DNA from: Pagrus major | Taxonomy: Eukaryota > Chordata > Actinopteri > Spariformes > Sparidae | Direction of reading: 5' to 3' | Length of the DNA stretch: 64,000 bases | NCBI RefSeq assembly: GCF_040436345.1 | Contig: NC_133235.1 | Location: 18,004,660 to 18,068,659 of the forward strand | Shown here: positions 45,151 to 58,300 of the stretch, piece after piece | Position numbering within the stretch: position 1 is the stretch's first letter | Layout of the letters: each line of letters opens with the position of its first letter | The notes under the pieces: model-generated | What the model was told of the DNA's origin: nothing | The model's input: the letters and a program-made list of their open reading frames with translations, nothing else | Database searches by the model: none | Made by a program: the position numbers and the translations under genes

Positions 45151-45912
45151 ACATTTCAGAGGAAAACATTTTACTTTTTACTCCCCTACAGTTTTACAGC
45201 CTCAGTTACGAGTTACAAAGATTTTCCACACAAAACATATAAAGTTTGGAGCAATGGAGCTTATACAATGATGCTTTTCAAACTACCTCATTATTACAAT
45301 TTTACAATTTATACAAGTTTTGTACATACTGGCACAGGAGATTAAAAAAATAAAGAGAATATAATACAATAATGGAAAAATAATTGAGGTTTTTAAGCTT
45401 CATCGGCACATATTTAGTCTTTAAGCATTTTTGTAATAACTGATAACCCATCAGGCAGAATTGGTCATTTACTGTAAAATTAATTAATTTTGTTTGCTTC
45501 ATTTAAAAAATATGACAAATTAAACGGTGTAATATACACTTAATAAACATAATGCATTCGGATAAAAACACAGTTCTGGTTCTGCTGATTCTACGTACAT
45601 CAACGACAACATAAAACAATTCACTACAGGGTGCTTGTTATATTCCATTTTTATAAAAAATTAGTACACCAGGGTTTGTTGCTCTCTTTGGCCATATCCG
45701 CAGGTAAGCAATGAGTATTTCTTGATCATTAATAAACCAGAAGTCATTATCAAAACTGAAGGCTCACTGCCATTATATCATCTGATCCATTTTCTTAAAA
45801 TGCCACACTAACACCAGTATTTCATCTCATAAAAACAATCTGAATGTAAATCAAATACCTCCAGAAAACAGGCATCATTTACAAATAGTGTTAATTCTTT
45901 CATTAATCCGGA

Positions 45913-46357
45913 CTAAGCAACAGATGAAACCCTGGTGTCGTCAGAGTCAGGTTGTGATGGATCATACAGATTGTTGAAGAAGGAAAGGTCAGATTGAGTT
46001 CCATGTTGTGTGCCCTGAGAGGAAACACATATTTTAATAATCTGCAATCTGTGAAGGCAGAACAAGACATAATGTGACCAAATTTTGCTTTCTTACATCT
46101 ATTTTGCAGTCAAAGAGGTCAAACGCAGAGCTCTGGTTATTTGCGTCACTGTTCAAAAGTTGATTCCTAAAAGACACACAAGCAGAAAAGATAAATAAAC
46201 TTTCTTCAGTGTTTATATGCACATCACGTAAATTGTTTATATATTTAATTAACTGTGTACATTGTATTACGTCTCCTGTTCAGCATAAAGAGGACGCTGG
46301 AGATGATGACTCCCACCAGGAGAGTGAGAGCAACCGCCAGACCTACAGACAACATGT
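45913..46357 (-). CDS. malrd1: malrd1 transmembrane helix and cytoplasmic tail (last three exons)
   Basis: Exon 46261-46357 encodes MLSVGLAVALTLLVGVIISS then VLFMLNRRRN, a membrane helix followed by a basic stop-transfer. Exon 46097-46166 encodes NQLLNSDANNQSSAFDLFDC. The last exon encodes GTQHGTQSDLSFFNNLYDPS and ends RVSSVA. FFNNLY fits the pattern FxNxxY of the LDL-receptor internalisation signal FxNPxY, with Asn in place of Pro. The donor at 46261 (AT before GTACAC) was chosen because only it keeps phase. Confidence 0.85.
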
Positions 46358-49300
46358 CTGCAGAGACAGAGAAACATGAGAGAGCACAACTTTTGACATT
46401 AACACCTTTCCAACATGCATTTATTTGTACATTACACTTCCCACTTGCACTGAGGCTTAAAAATCCCTTCATTTTTGAGCACTTGCATAAGGAATTAACT
46501 GATTAGGTTGTTCCAATTTTACCATTTATGAAAGGGTAAGATTAATGATATTCTATATTTTTCAATGAATCCTATGAAAAGACCAACACAAACAACAATT
46601 TTATCCATCTACAAGTTTTGCCCCTGTATTCAAAGCCTGATTTATCTTATTGTTCTGTGCCATAGAGCTCCATTATCAGGGTTTGGTCAGATTGCTATGA
46701 CATGTATTCAGTTACTAATACAGATTGCCTGGCAATTTTTGTAAAATATAGTTCAACTGTAGTTAATAGTTATCTTAGTCATAAAGTGTGTAGTTACACA
46801 CATATCTGTCCCAAAGCATATGAAGCTAAACCTGATTCTTTCTAAAGAATGATTGTGTGCTCAGGTGAAGTAGCTTAGGAATGCTTTCAGGTTACCATGA
46901 TCACTATCAGGAGGGTCAATAGGAGGCTCTGAGTAGCAGCCACCAGGGGTGACGGTGATGTCATCAAGAGCAACGTCCCCAGCTGGATTCATCCCCCTCT
47001 GATACACAAACACAAACTGTGACAAAAAGAGAGTTTAAATTCAGCACAGTGATCGGAAAATTCAGAAGAAAACATGAATGAACACTGCTGTTATTGGTTA
47101 ATGTGTTACTGAAGGTATACAATTTATAAACTGTCGTCTTTTATGTGACTGCCATTTGCTTTTACTCCACTATATATAACTGTTTATTTACATTTTATCA
47201 GAAAGATGCAGGATGTTAAAGCTTATTCTGATAATATCCATCATAAGCTCATTATTACCCAGAAGGCCTCTTGGTGTTTAATAGCCAAATTGGCCTCCTG
47301 CCACTTGTCTCCCTTGTCTCCCGTCTCAATCCACTTCAGATCCCCGTCTTCGTAGCCTCCTGCGTGCATTTTTCTAAGAGAGAGCACAAATTTGAATTGA
47401 GGTATTGCAAATGTTACAAGAACAGCTTCTCTTCAGGCATTAACAGATAGTTACCTGTCATTGATGTAAACTCTGAGAGTCCCGACATGATCGCCGTACA
47501 TGTGGTACCAGAATCTCAGACAGTAACCTCTAGTGGACGGCTGGAAGACATCACTGATGAGGAAGGACATGTCTCCCCACTCACCAACAGAGTTGTCCAC
47601 GTATAGATAGTAACCTGGTGGAAACGTGGTAGTGAATAATGACAAAATAAATTATATGTATATGTATATATATATATATATAATATCCAAATTTTGATAT
47701 AGTCAACTTCACTTTACACAGCTGGTGTGCTGCACTAAAGCTACAAACCTTTACATTTCTTACCTACTACTCACGACAAATCCAGCTAGACTTGTTTGTA
47801 CAGATAATAATCAAGCTTGGCCGTCTGGAAGAGACTGCCATGAACATCATGGGCAAGAACAAACACCCGTCTGTCCAGTCAATATATGAGCAGTCTGTAC
47901 TCAGGCAAGCACAGAAGATAATGGCAGACCCATCGCGGACATGTATTCTCCACGCCGAGTTTGAGCTTTTGCCCTCTGGCAAACAATATAGAGTGCCCAG
48001 GTGTAAACTCAACGGTCACAAAATGATTGCAGGGATTGTGCAATAGCTTCAATAGCTTATGTGTATTTATTGTCTGTAAGGGCAGCTACTACTATGCACT
48101 ATGCACTTTGAGTCCATGGCAAATTTCCCCTAGGGGACAATAAAGTATATTCTATTCTATATTCTATTCTATCATCACTGGTTGTGCAATATGTGCAATA
48201 TAGGTAGTAGTGCAAAATGTTTCATTTACTAATATCTCCACGATAGGTTCACATCATTTCAGTCCAAGATACATTTCTCTGCACGGACAATAACGTATAT
48301 TGTATCATAGACTTGGTGGAGGCTTTAACAGCACCGATCATGAGATGCAGATCTGGTGAGGGTGATTTTTTTTGCTTTGGTTCTCTTCTCAATGAACTGC
48401 CTGATGAGCAGCTGCCATGGTGGTGGGAGTAATCAGAACCTCTACTTAAGTAAAAGTACTAATACCACACTGAAAATACTCGAGTACAAGTTTAAGTCCT
48501 GCTTTGAAAATGTTACTTGAGTAAAAAGTATAAGCTTAATCAGGATATTGAACTTAAAGTATTGAAAATAAAAGTAGTAATTCAGACGAATGATACATTT
48601 GATATACTATTATGTATTCAATCATGTATCAATGTATAAAGCACAAATTTAATATTGCTGTTGATTAAAGTGGAGCTCACTCTGAACTTTTAGTACAGGG
48701 CTGCAAATATTGCTTATCTTTTATTATGGATCAATCTGCTTGTGATTTTCTCCATTAATCAACTGACTGATTGGTTTTTAAATTCTGAAATTCCAGAGCT
48801 GAAAGTGACACCAATGCAGTTTTGCACAACCAATAGTCCAGTCCTCAAATGTATTAAAAATATTAGACAGTTAAAAAGAAAGGTGCAAATCTTCACATTT
48901 TTGAATCTGGAACTGTGACATGTTTTTGAAAAAATAACTAAAATGATTATCAAAATTGTTGCCAATTAATTTTCTGCCAATTGATTAATCAAATAATTGT
49001 TTTAGCTGTGAAATCCAATTGTGGTTTTGGGTGTTTAATCTGCCCAGGTCTGCTCTTCTGTCAGCCAGCGCATTTAAATTAACTCATAGCGCCATCTGCT
49101 GCGATGGCTGATGAACTACTCAGAACATTTAGGACAAGTCCAGTCCTGAGCACGGAATCACAAAGACTGTGCCAAAAGTCACATGATATGTGTCTTCCTA
49201 GGACATATTTTTTGCACTTGATGTGTTACAAATATGTTTTGTATTTGTTTAATAGCTACGTTTTGAATCTGCAAAACAAAAAGCCTTAGTTTGTTGACGA

Positions 49301-52300
49301 TGTCACTGGGTGTGTTAGTGATTTGTAGGCCATAGTTTCGATGCACGATGAAATCAGTGGCATGAAGTTTCTGTGAGCTTCCAAACACTCAAATCGATCC
49401 ACTTCAGACCTAAAATCACAGAGTTAAATAGACATAGTAGCCTATTACCATATGTTGAGTTAGTGGTGTGATCAACACTGGGGCCGGTGTTGGGATTTGT
49501 GGAGGCTCCTCTGCCGCGGAGCCAGTCCTCCTGGTCGACCTCTCCCAGGTTGCTCCAGCTACACATGTTGGTCTCAAAGTCACAATGTCCAGGAGAAGGA
49601 CACTGAGCGCCTGTCAGCTGAACGTCATCAAAGGCCATGTCTCCTGAATGAGTGGGGCCGGACTTCACACCTTCAACCGCTATCTGAAACACAAAGGGTG
49701 TAACGATGGAAACTGAACATTAATACATGGTTTAAAATCAGTGTCATAGTTGAAATGAGTTTTAGAGGTCATCTTACTGTCATTCTAATCTTCTGACACA
49801 GCTTTAGACTCAAAGCAATCAAATCCATGATTGTCAAAAGGAACAGAGACATTTTCAACTAACTGATATCTAATTTGACTTATTATTTGTTTAAATGAAT
49901 GTTTCTTAATATATGTAATATCATTATGTCTTTTCACTAGAACGACTCAGTATTATCAGACTGTGTCAGGTGGATCTTTGTGACTCACCCTGTAAGACTG
50001 AACCCGGGGCAGAAGTGAAGCCTGAGCGAACCTCCACAGCCGGCCCTGGTCTCCCGTCTGGGAGAAAATCAGAGCTTTCTTCCCGTCTTCACTCTGCTGG
50101 TAAACATTCAGCGTCCCTATTCCTTCGCCATACATGTGGTACCACAGCTGCACACAAGCTCCTCTGACTGAAGGGCCATAGGAAAGAAAATGTGATTCCT
50201 TGACTGAAAGAACGTACTGCAGCACAGCACAACTTAGTTTTGTTCGCATTTAGACAAATATTTCACACAGGACTGTCTCACCTGCAGGGTACAATGGTGA
50301 AAACATTTCAGCCCTCTGTCCGGTGCGGTCTGTAGTAGAGGAGGACAGGAAGTAGTAATGGCCCGTGGGTGTGTTGGTGGTGTGGTCGCTGTCTGGCCCG
50401 GTGTTGGGGTTGAAGGTGGAGCCCGACTGTCTGACCCAGTCAAAGTCATCGGTGGTCTGCTGCTGCCAGTCACAGGTCCCCTCCTCAAAGTCACACATAT
50501 CTGCAGGATGTTTTTGAAAGCATTACTAAAAACATGTTGTAAGAGTAAAAAAGGGTAACTCTGAGGGTTTAAGACTCACAGACTGATAGACAAGGAGGCT
50601 CCTAACAGTGCCTCAAACATGTTTCTTTTTCACATTTTTCACATTTTTGACATTATTTTATATTTTTCTTGCTGTCAACAAATCCCATGAAAAGACCAAA
50701 ACCACCAAGTGTTCCTGAGGTGACTATTGATACTTAAAGATACTAAGTGACTACCAGACTGAGTAAAAAGTAGTTTGAACATCAGATCAATTACTGGGTT
50801 CATCCCCCTCCCAGTCACCTCCATTTGTCCTGGTGGGTTTGGCCGTGCCTGTATGCCTCCCTGCACTCAGACACCACCGGGTGTTCAAAAAGAGAATTAC
50901 AAAAACTGAACAAATAATCCACACATGGTCATGGCTGCAACAGTTCCTCATAATAAGGGCAAATGTCACACAGTGCAATAGTGTGTACTAATGCGTTTTT
51001 AACAGTTTGTGACAGCAATGGAGCTCTCAAGGCACAGAGGATAAGATATGTCCACCTCTGATCATAACCTAGGTGTGATTTTTGAGTCAGACCTTTCTTT
51101 TGAGAACAAAATAGCACAAGTTGTCCAACTCTGCTTTCTTCAGCTAAGGACTGTCTCAAAATAAAGTCGAAGCAGACCCTGAAACGATCATTCATGCTTT
51201 TGTTACATCACTCTCAGATTACTGCAACACTTTTATTCTGGTCTTAGTCAGAGAGCCATCTCTCGCCTCCTACTTGTTGAAAATCACACATCATCATTGG
51301 TTGTCTGTCACTTTTGGAACTGATTTTAAGATTTTATTGCTAACTTGTAAAGTTCTGCACGGTTTGAGCCCTAAATATATTTCTGACCTACTGGTTCCCT
51401 GTGAGCCTGTACGTAACCTTAGCTCCTCTGCTGTGTCCCTCCTGTCGATTCCTGAGTCCAACCTCGTCACAAAAGGTCACCGGTCTTTTGCACTAAGGGT
51501 CCCTTGTTTGATTTTTACTGTCTATCTCGTTTGTAAAGCAATTTATAAGTATGTTTTGAAAGGTGCTATATAAATAAAGCTATGGGCCATACAGACAATA
51601 CATGTTAATAGTATTAATTCAACGGTGGTTTTGGACCATTCATGTGCTTTTGGACAATAAGAAAGACTTGTCCTTTAAATGTAGGACAACGTTTATCAAG
51701 ATGTCCCTATGGCTCATGGAAAAGGGGGAAGATTTGTTTGAGAGGATACGACTCACTGGGAGGAGACATTAGTTCTCGAAAATGTGCCTTTACTCTCTCT
51801 TTTTCTAATGTTTCCAGTCAATCTTTCCCTTGCAAACTGATTACATATTGAGTCACTTCAAAATAGTCAACAAAGCAATAAAAAAACTCAACACAGTCAA
51901 CGCCTCGTGATTCCCTCCCATTTCAGTCTTATTACCAGAAGCAGGACATGGTCCACTGATGAATGAGATGTCATCGATGGCTATGTCTCCGGCCTCTCCC
52001 CCAACTGTAGCCTCCACAATCACTTGGTGGACTTCCTGCAAGGTCATGTGGATCTGCACCCGCTGCCACTCATCCCCTTGATTTCCTGATTTTTGCCACA
52101 CCTACAGGAAAGACAGGAGGCTGATTCACTGGTCACAATGAGGATGTGAGGAAGTTTTTGCAACACCATGGTATGCGCTGAAACTGTGCAGCTTGCACTC
52201 AGTATACGATGCATTAGTGCTTATTTTGCAATCAGCATTTCACAACCATGTGAAAAGTATAATAACAGAGAGAAAACTCAGCGGGAACGGTCAGAAATAT

Positions 52301-55300
52301 TTCTCAATCAACCTCAAAGCCGTTGTTCTAACAGTAAAGGGAAGTAATGGACACAGACTTAAACACATACATGAAAAAACTGTGGCCTTGTCTAACCTCT
52401 GTTATCTCCTTGCATGGTGAAACAAAGAATAAAGTAATTCTATGCTTGTTTTACCAGAGTTTTCTTGAAGGGATCAGCTGTTTGTAGAAGCATCCTCAAA
52501 GAGCCCACAGTCGCCCCGAACATGTGATTCCAAAATGTGAAACAGTATCCGTGTTCACCAGCAGGTGGCAGCAGTGGAGACTTCAGTTGGGCCATACTTC
52601 CTTTAACACTTGGTGGGGAGCTCTCGATGTAAAGGTACTTCCCTGTGAAACAACACAAACAGAAGGTTTATACCTTTCTGACTTTTGACTAAGTATATGT
52701 AGTATATCAACAAGCTGTGATTCTCATTTCAACACCTTTTAGAGGCCTGAAGAGGTTTAGCTTTCCAGTGTTTCACAGAAAAGGAAAAGATTAGAGAAAA
52801 GTCATAAAAAATTAAGTTTTAGTTGTTGGAACTGGTTTCTCACTCTGGTATTCATCATATGACCCCTTTGATTCATCTTGCGATTCCTTAAGGTGCCCTT
52901 GCCACCAGATTGGGAACCACTATCATACAAATTTACCACTGTTTAGCAAGTGATTATGCTTTCTGTCACAAGCTGGCTGATTCTTGTAGTAACATTATCA
53001 AGTCCCAACTCTCTGAACGTCCAAAATGTCTTTTCACCCTTTTTTCAACCAGTCTCCTTGAAGACGTAATTTCAACACATTCAGTGTTCGATGTTAAATG
53101 TCATAAATATGGAACTACATAAGCTGTGTGCTGCCAACAAGATTCCAAGTTTCCAACATCGTTATGGGAGCAGTTATATGGATTAATGTAAAATAAATAA
53201 AAGACATTACGTTCTTTGTTGTGAAGTGCATGCTTAAGTACATAGGTGCTACCAGGACCATAGATATACATAGGGCGGTTGTAGATCATTGCGAAGACAT
53301 TTTCCATGCTCTAAAATGTGCATATCAGAACCTATTATCAATTCCGGGCCTGACTAACCACAACCGATTTCTCAATTGGAAGCAGGTATTGCAATTCTCG
53401 GTGAAATGTGGTGAGAGTGGAATAAAATGTTGGTCTGGTATGACTTGTGTGACTGTAACTGACACTACTGAGTCAGTTTTCTGTTTATGACTCCTGTCTA
53501 CTTGTGGTAATGTGAGGGTAAATTCCCAGTAATGGTCACTTGTCTGGCCTCAGTGACAGCTGTCACTGTTTGCTTCAAAGGAAATTTTTCAAGACATGCA
53601 ATAAAAGTGATTGATCGTGCAGTCATGCACAACACTATTTAGTTGTTTGTATAAGAATAAGAGTGACCTTTGCCAGTAGTGTGGTCTCCTCTAGGCCCTG
53701 TGTTGGGGGTTTCTGTTGGACCAGACCTGCTGAGCCAGATCAACTCATGTTCAGCCCCCTGCACCCAGACACACAGACCATCTTCAAAAGAACAGCTGCA
53801 GGCAGACAGAGCTGAGGAGAGGAAGAGGATTTCAGGATTAGACAAATTTCCCCTCAAACACTCTCTCCTGTAGGTTTTAACAAGGTAAACAATTTATGAA
53901 GCATACCGCTACTATTCGTTTCCAACATACTCACATGTACGATTATTTACCTGGTGGTTGGTAGGACTTTTTACAGTTCAGGAAGGAGATATCATCCACA
54001 GCAACAGTGTGACCTCCAGCAGTAGCGTCCATCTGAGTCACATTACTGATGCTACTGAACCAAACCTAAGAATAGAAACGATAACATTCATGATTTTGAA
54101 GGATCTGGTGAAGGATCATGAACATCCTCACTACTGACACTACCGATAACACCCCAAACTCCCTCTCTGTTTTGTCATGTATTTGCTTCACCTGTTTTTC
54201 ATAATTATTTACTTTGTTCAACATTTGATAATCGTGTGTCTTCCTCTTTCTCATTGCCTCGTGAGCCAGGATGTGACAGTGATAATATAAATATATTGTA
54301 CATTTCAATACACACTTGGTTGCATATTGAAGCTTGAAGGTTGAAGATTTGTAATATTTCATAGAGGGCAGCAGATCACCAGAGTACTCAACAACCAGCT
54401 AGTTTTGGCTCTAGCTAGCTGCCGTTAGGTAATTAGCTCCATTAGCCATGGAGATAAGTGGTCCTATCAGCTGACTGGAGTCTGCCTGGACCATGACGGT
54501 CAGTTTTGATTGTGGAAAGACAAAACAAGACTGTTTTGGTGAGTTTTGTTTCTGTTGATTTTGAATGAAGTGTGTTTTACGACGATTTTAACGAGTCACT
54601 AAGCTTGTCGTTAGTTCAGAAAAAGACAGAAATTTGATTGGTGTAAGAATTTTTACTTTCTTGACATTTTGTGAGTTTATTTTGTTCATTTATTACTAAA
54701 AAGCAAAAACGAGCTTGTAAAATGAGGGGAAATAGCCGCTCGCTTACATCCCCCGGCTGAAACCTACAGGGCCTATCGTACTTTTGCCTCTTGCGGTACT
54801 AAGTGGTATTAGGACACAGGACGGACATTAGCATGCTAACTTTAGGAGACATCTCGGTAACACAGTACATGGACGTCTTTCATACTCTGCTGATAATGTC
54901 AGTTCATTTTTTGAATATTAAATCCTACACATTGCCCCTTTAATATTTATTTTTATTTCTCTGTATGTCCCTGTCATCGGGATTCATATGTATTTGTCCA
55001 ACTGTTCAGTGGATACTCGAACACACACCTTGTAAGGCTGCTGGTGCAGGCCTACGGGCAGCTGCTCCGGGGTCCAATGGGAGACAGTGTTGTGACTGCG
55101 TGACCACAGGATTGCTTCACTCCCCTCAGCTTGCTGCATAAGCACTCTGAGTGACCCAGCACTCTCTGCGCTGATGTGGAAGTGAAACCTGCGCTCAGGA
55201 AAGAAGGAAGGAAGAAGGGGAGAGTGTTGGATTGGGAAGAGAGTTGCATGGTAGAAAGACAGAGGAGACGTTGGGGAGCATTGAGCAATTCATACTTGAA

Positions 55301-58300
55301 ATATTGAACTCTGTATCAAATCAAATATTTGACAGAGATTCTGGATGATAATAAGAGAAATGTGGCTTTTAATGTCACTTACAGAATCTGGCAGTAGGGA
55401 GATGAAGGGGAGAGTGGGGGACTCTGGAGTCGTGCTTCACTCTGTTTAGACCCCTGACTGACATTTACTCTCATGTAGTAGCCTGAGAACGATGTAAAAT
55501 ATCCCACATCAACAACCCTTAAACATGCAGATTCAACTGCTGAGGGAAGAGTGCAGTTAGGATGATTTCAGGGTCATTTAACACGTTATCTCTTAAATTC
55601 TTGTCAATAAACTCTCCACCTGTTTCCGTGGTGTGATCAGTGGGTGGCTCAGTGTCGTTACTGGCTTTTTGTCTCTGCCACCTGATCTGTCCATCACTGG
55701 TGTCAGTCCATTGGCACTGGCCACTCTCAAATGTGCACGGACCTGGAAGTATAAGCGAGACATGAGTAATACTGCTGGGAAAAAAGGGAGGTGGATGTTG
55801 GTTCATGAATCACATGTTTCTGAGAAAAGCTTTTTGTGCAGCAGAGAAAATAAACACATGAACGTATGAAAACATGATCTCTCTGTGGATGAACTCTACA
55901 CACAGAAACAATATTTGTACAAATTAAAATGGAAAACCCCTGTGCAACTGATCATCATGTTAATGCTGGACCACAGAGATATCTTGATGTCTCATCTCTT
56001 ACGAAAACTGCCTCCACGTATCACATCTCTTCTTAAAACAGCTGATCAGCAGAGCAGAGCAAAGGCATACTGAACCTGGAAGACTGCCCTACAATACTCT
56101 GCGCCATTTTGATACAAGGAATTACAAAGGTCATTAAAACTTGAAAGTCTCACTCCACTGGGTGACATAAAACCTGTATTGCTTCTACGTGTGATTAGAT
56201 ATGATTTGTTGTGTCTTATATTCGTTCTATTTTACTGCTGCACTCAAGCCTGCCTTGCAAAATAGATTCTGATTACCTGAGTAAATAAAGGTCTTATTTT
56301 ACACCCAAAATTGCTGCCAAAACCTACATAATACCCAAATAAACAGATACTGCACGACCTTTTACCATTCCCTGTCAATTTAACCACTTTGTTTAAGAAA
56401 ATAAACCTTGTTTTTATTATTTAAGGTGATTTAAAGGTATCTGTTTTGCTGTTTCTGTCTGTCCTACTATTAATATCTATGCTGAAATCAATATACTGCA
56501 ATGACTAGAATGACAGTGCGCACATACCTCCACCAAGGCCCAACAGTCCCTTTTAAATTCAATCAAGGCTGATCCAACACCAAATAAAACATATTTCAAT
56601 TTGCTAGATCCAGATTTTTATTTGGATCTGCATCAAATTGTACTCACTCATAGATACCAGCCACCTAAATACGCCTGATTATTTTCATCAAGATCCATTT
56701 TTCCAACAAAATTGCACAAAACACCCTATTTCACAATGTTTCTGGATCTGTCCTTTTACCCTGATCCACACCAAAACTTAAGGGGGTCTATTCTGAGCCA
56801 AGACCTATCATCCATCCAAGTTTCATGTCAATCCGTTCTGTAGTTTTTGTGTAATCCTGCTGACAAACCGACCGAGCAACTAACAAACAAGCACGGGCAA
56901 AAATACAACCTCCTTGGCAGACAATTAATTTACATGGCCCTCACTGAAAGCTGCTAAACTAGTAAGACTGATTCATAGTAATGCGGATTAACTGAATTAA
57001 CTCAGTTCGTCAAAGTGATATTTTTTCACAATAACAGCTTTAGTTTTAGTTTTATCTTAAGCCAGGGCGAGCTGAGGGTCTCATGAGCCAGCTTTAACTT
57101 GATACAGCTCTCTTGTGGTTTTAGCTGTCCAGCCTCTCTGTGACAAAGAGTGCACAAGCCACTGATTACACAACCAGACTGCAGCTACTGCAGTGCGGTT
57201 TTTATGTTTGTGTCTGTTTACTAGGAAGCCTATACTGCAAATCTGACATGTTCTTTCTCAGAAATTATACACTTCTCTGGCATCAAACAGAGGACAAGAA
57301 GTCAAATTCTGATCTTCCTTTTTAATGTAGTTACTGTGTTTTTTTAGACTTTGTAGGACAGAATAGCCAACACTGTATTTTTGTGTATCATCTTGTTTTT
57401 GGGACCCTAACATTTAATATAAAGTTTCAGACTTTTCAGACAAATGCTGGCTAATCTGCACATCTACAGTATAACACCAGAATGATACAGTTGTGTGTAC
57501 ATATTCATTGGTTATTCCTTTTTTCCATCTTCTACTGTATGCCGTGCTAATGTTGTTCATAAATTGAGTCATTAACTCTACCAAGGAGGTTGTGTTTTCA
57601 ACCCTGTCTGTTTGTTGTTGGTTGGTTTGTCTGCAGAATTACACAAAAACTACTGAACGGATTTCCACGAAACTTGGATGGAGGATGGGTCTTGACCCAG
57701 AATAGACCCTGTTGACTGTTGATGTGGATCCAAATAAAGGGTCGGATCCAGGATTATTTTTTTTTATCACTTGGGAGAGATGGGGCGTTTTTCCCCACAT
57801 ATTTAGTGCCATTCTAGTTTGGTTTCTTTTTGTTGTTGTTGTTTTATTTCTCTTTTTTATTTTGTTGAAAATAATAACTGTTTCACTGCACAGCGACCAT
57901 CTTGTGACAGCTAATAAGGTTAACTAATAATTCAACATATAAGGTCAAAAGTAGATGCAATAAAATGAAATAAAATCAATGAATGTCACACGCAGCTCAC
58001 CACAGACATCCTCGTCCTCCCCCTCGGGGCAGTCTGGATGATAATTACACTTTAAGGCTGCCAGGATACAACCTTTATTAGCTGACCGCCAACAGAAAAA
58101 CTCATTTCCCTGCATCGCCAAAAAAAAAAGAGGATTAGTTTCAACAGGTTTACAGAGTTTTTTAATGAAATACTTTTTGTTTAACCGAATTGCTTTTGAG
58201 TGTGTTATGTAAAGTACCTGACAGGGGTTGGTTGGTGCAGTAGAGGTCGAGGATGTGGCTGGAGATGTGGGTGTGTTTGAGGATGTAGGTGGGGCGGAGG

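Larger units (their letters stand above)
42938..45912. other. intergenic region between malrd1 3' end and the FKBP gene
   Basis: Contains a terminal-inverted-repeat element (43586-43933), an unclassified stretch (43940-44880) with no conserved frame, a SINE (44882-45150), and then AT-rich sequence that probably includes the malrd1 3' untranslated region. No clear AATAAA for malrd1 was found. Confidence 0.6.
46358..58000 (-). other. malrd1 introns with repeats (no additional genes)
   Basis: The larger introns are 47615-49448, 50501-51935, 52643-53667, 54066-55028 and 55743-58000. They contain LINE tails, dispersed repeats and an inverted repeat pair, listed separately. I found no other gene on either strand. 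Confidence 0.6.

Noticed and set aside
47792..48046. Plus-strand 84-codon frame as a host gene
   Set aside because: It matches the end of a LINE reverse transcriptase and is followed by a LINE-type 3' tail.
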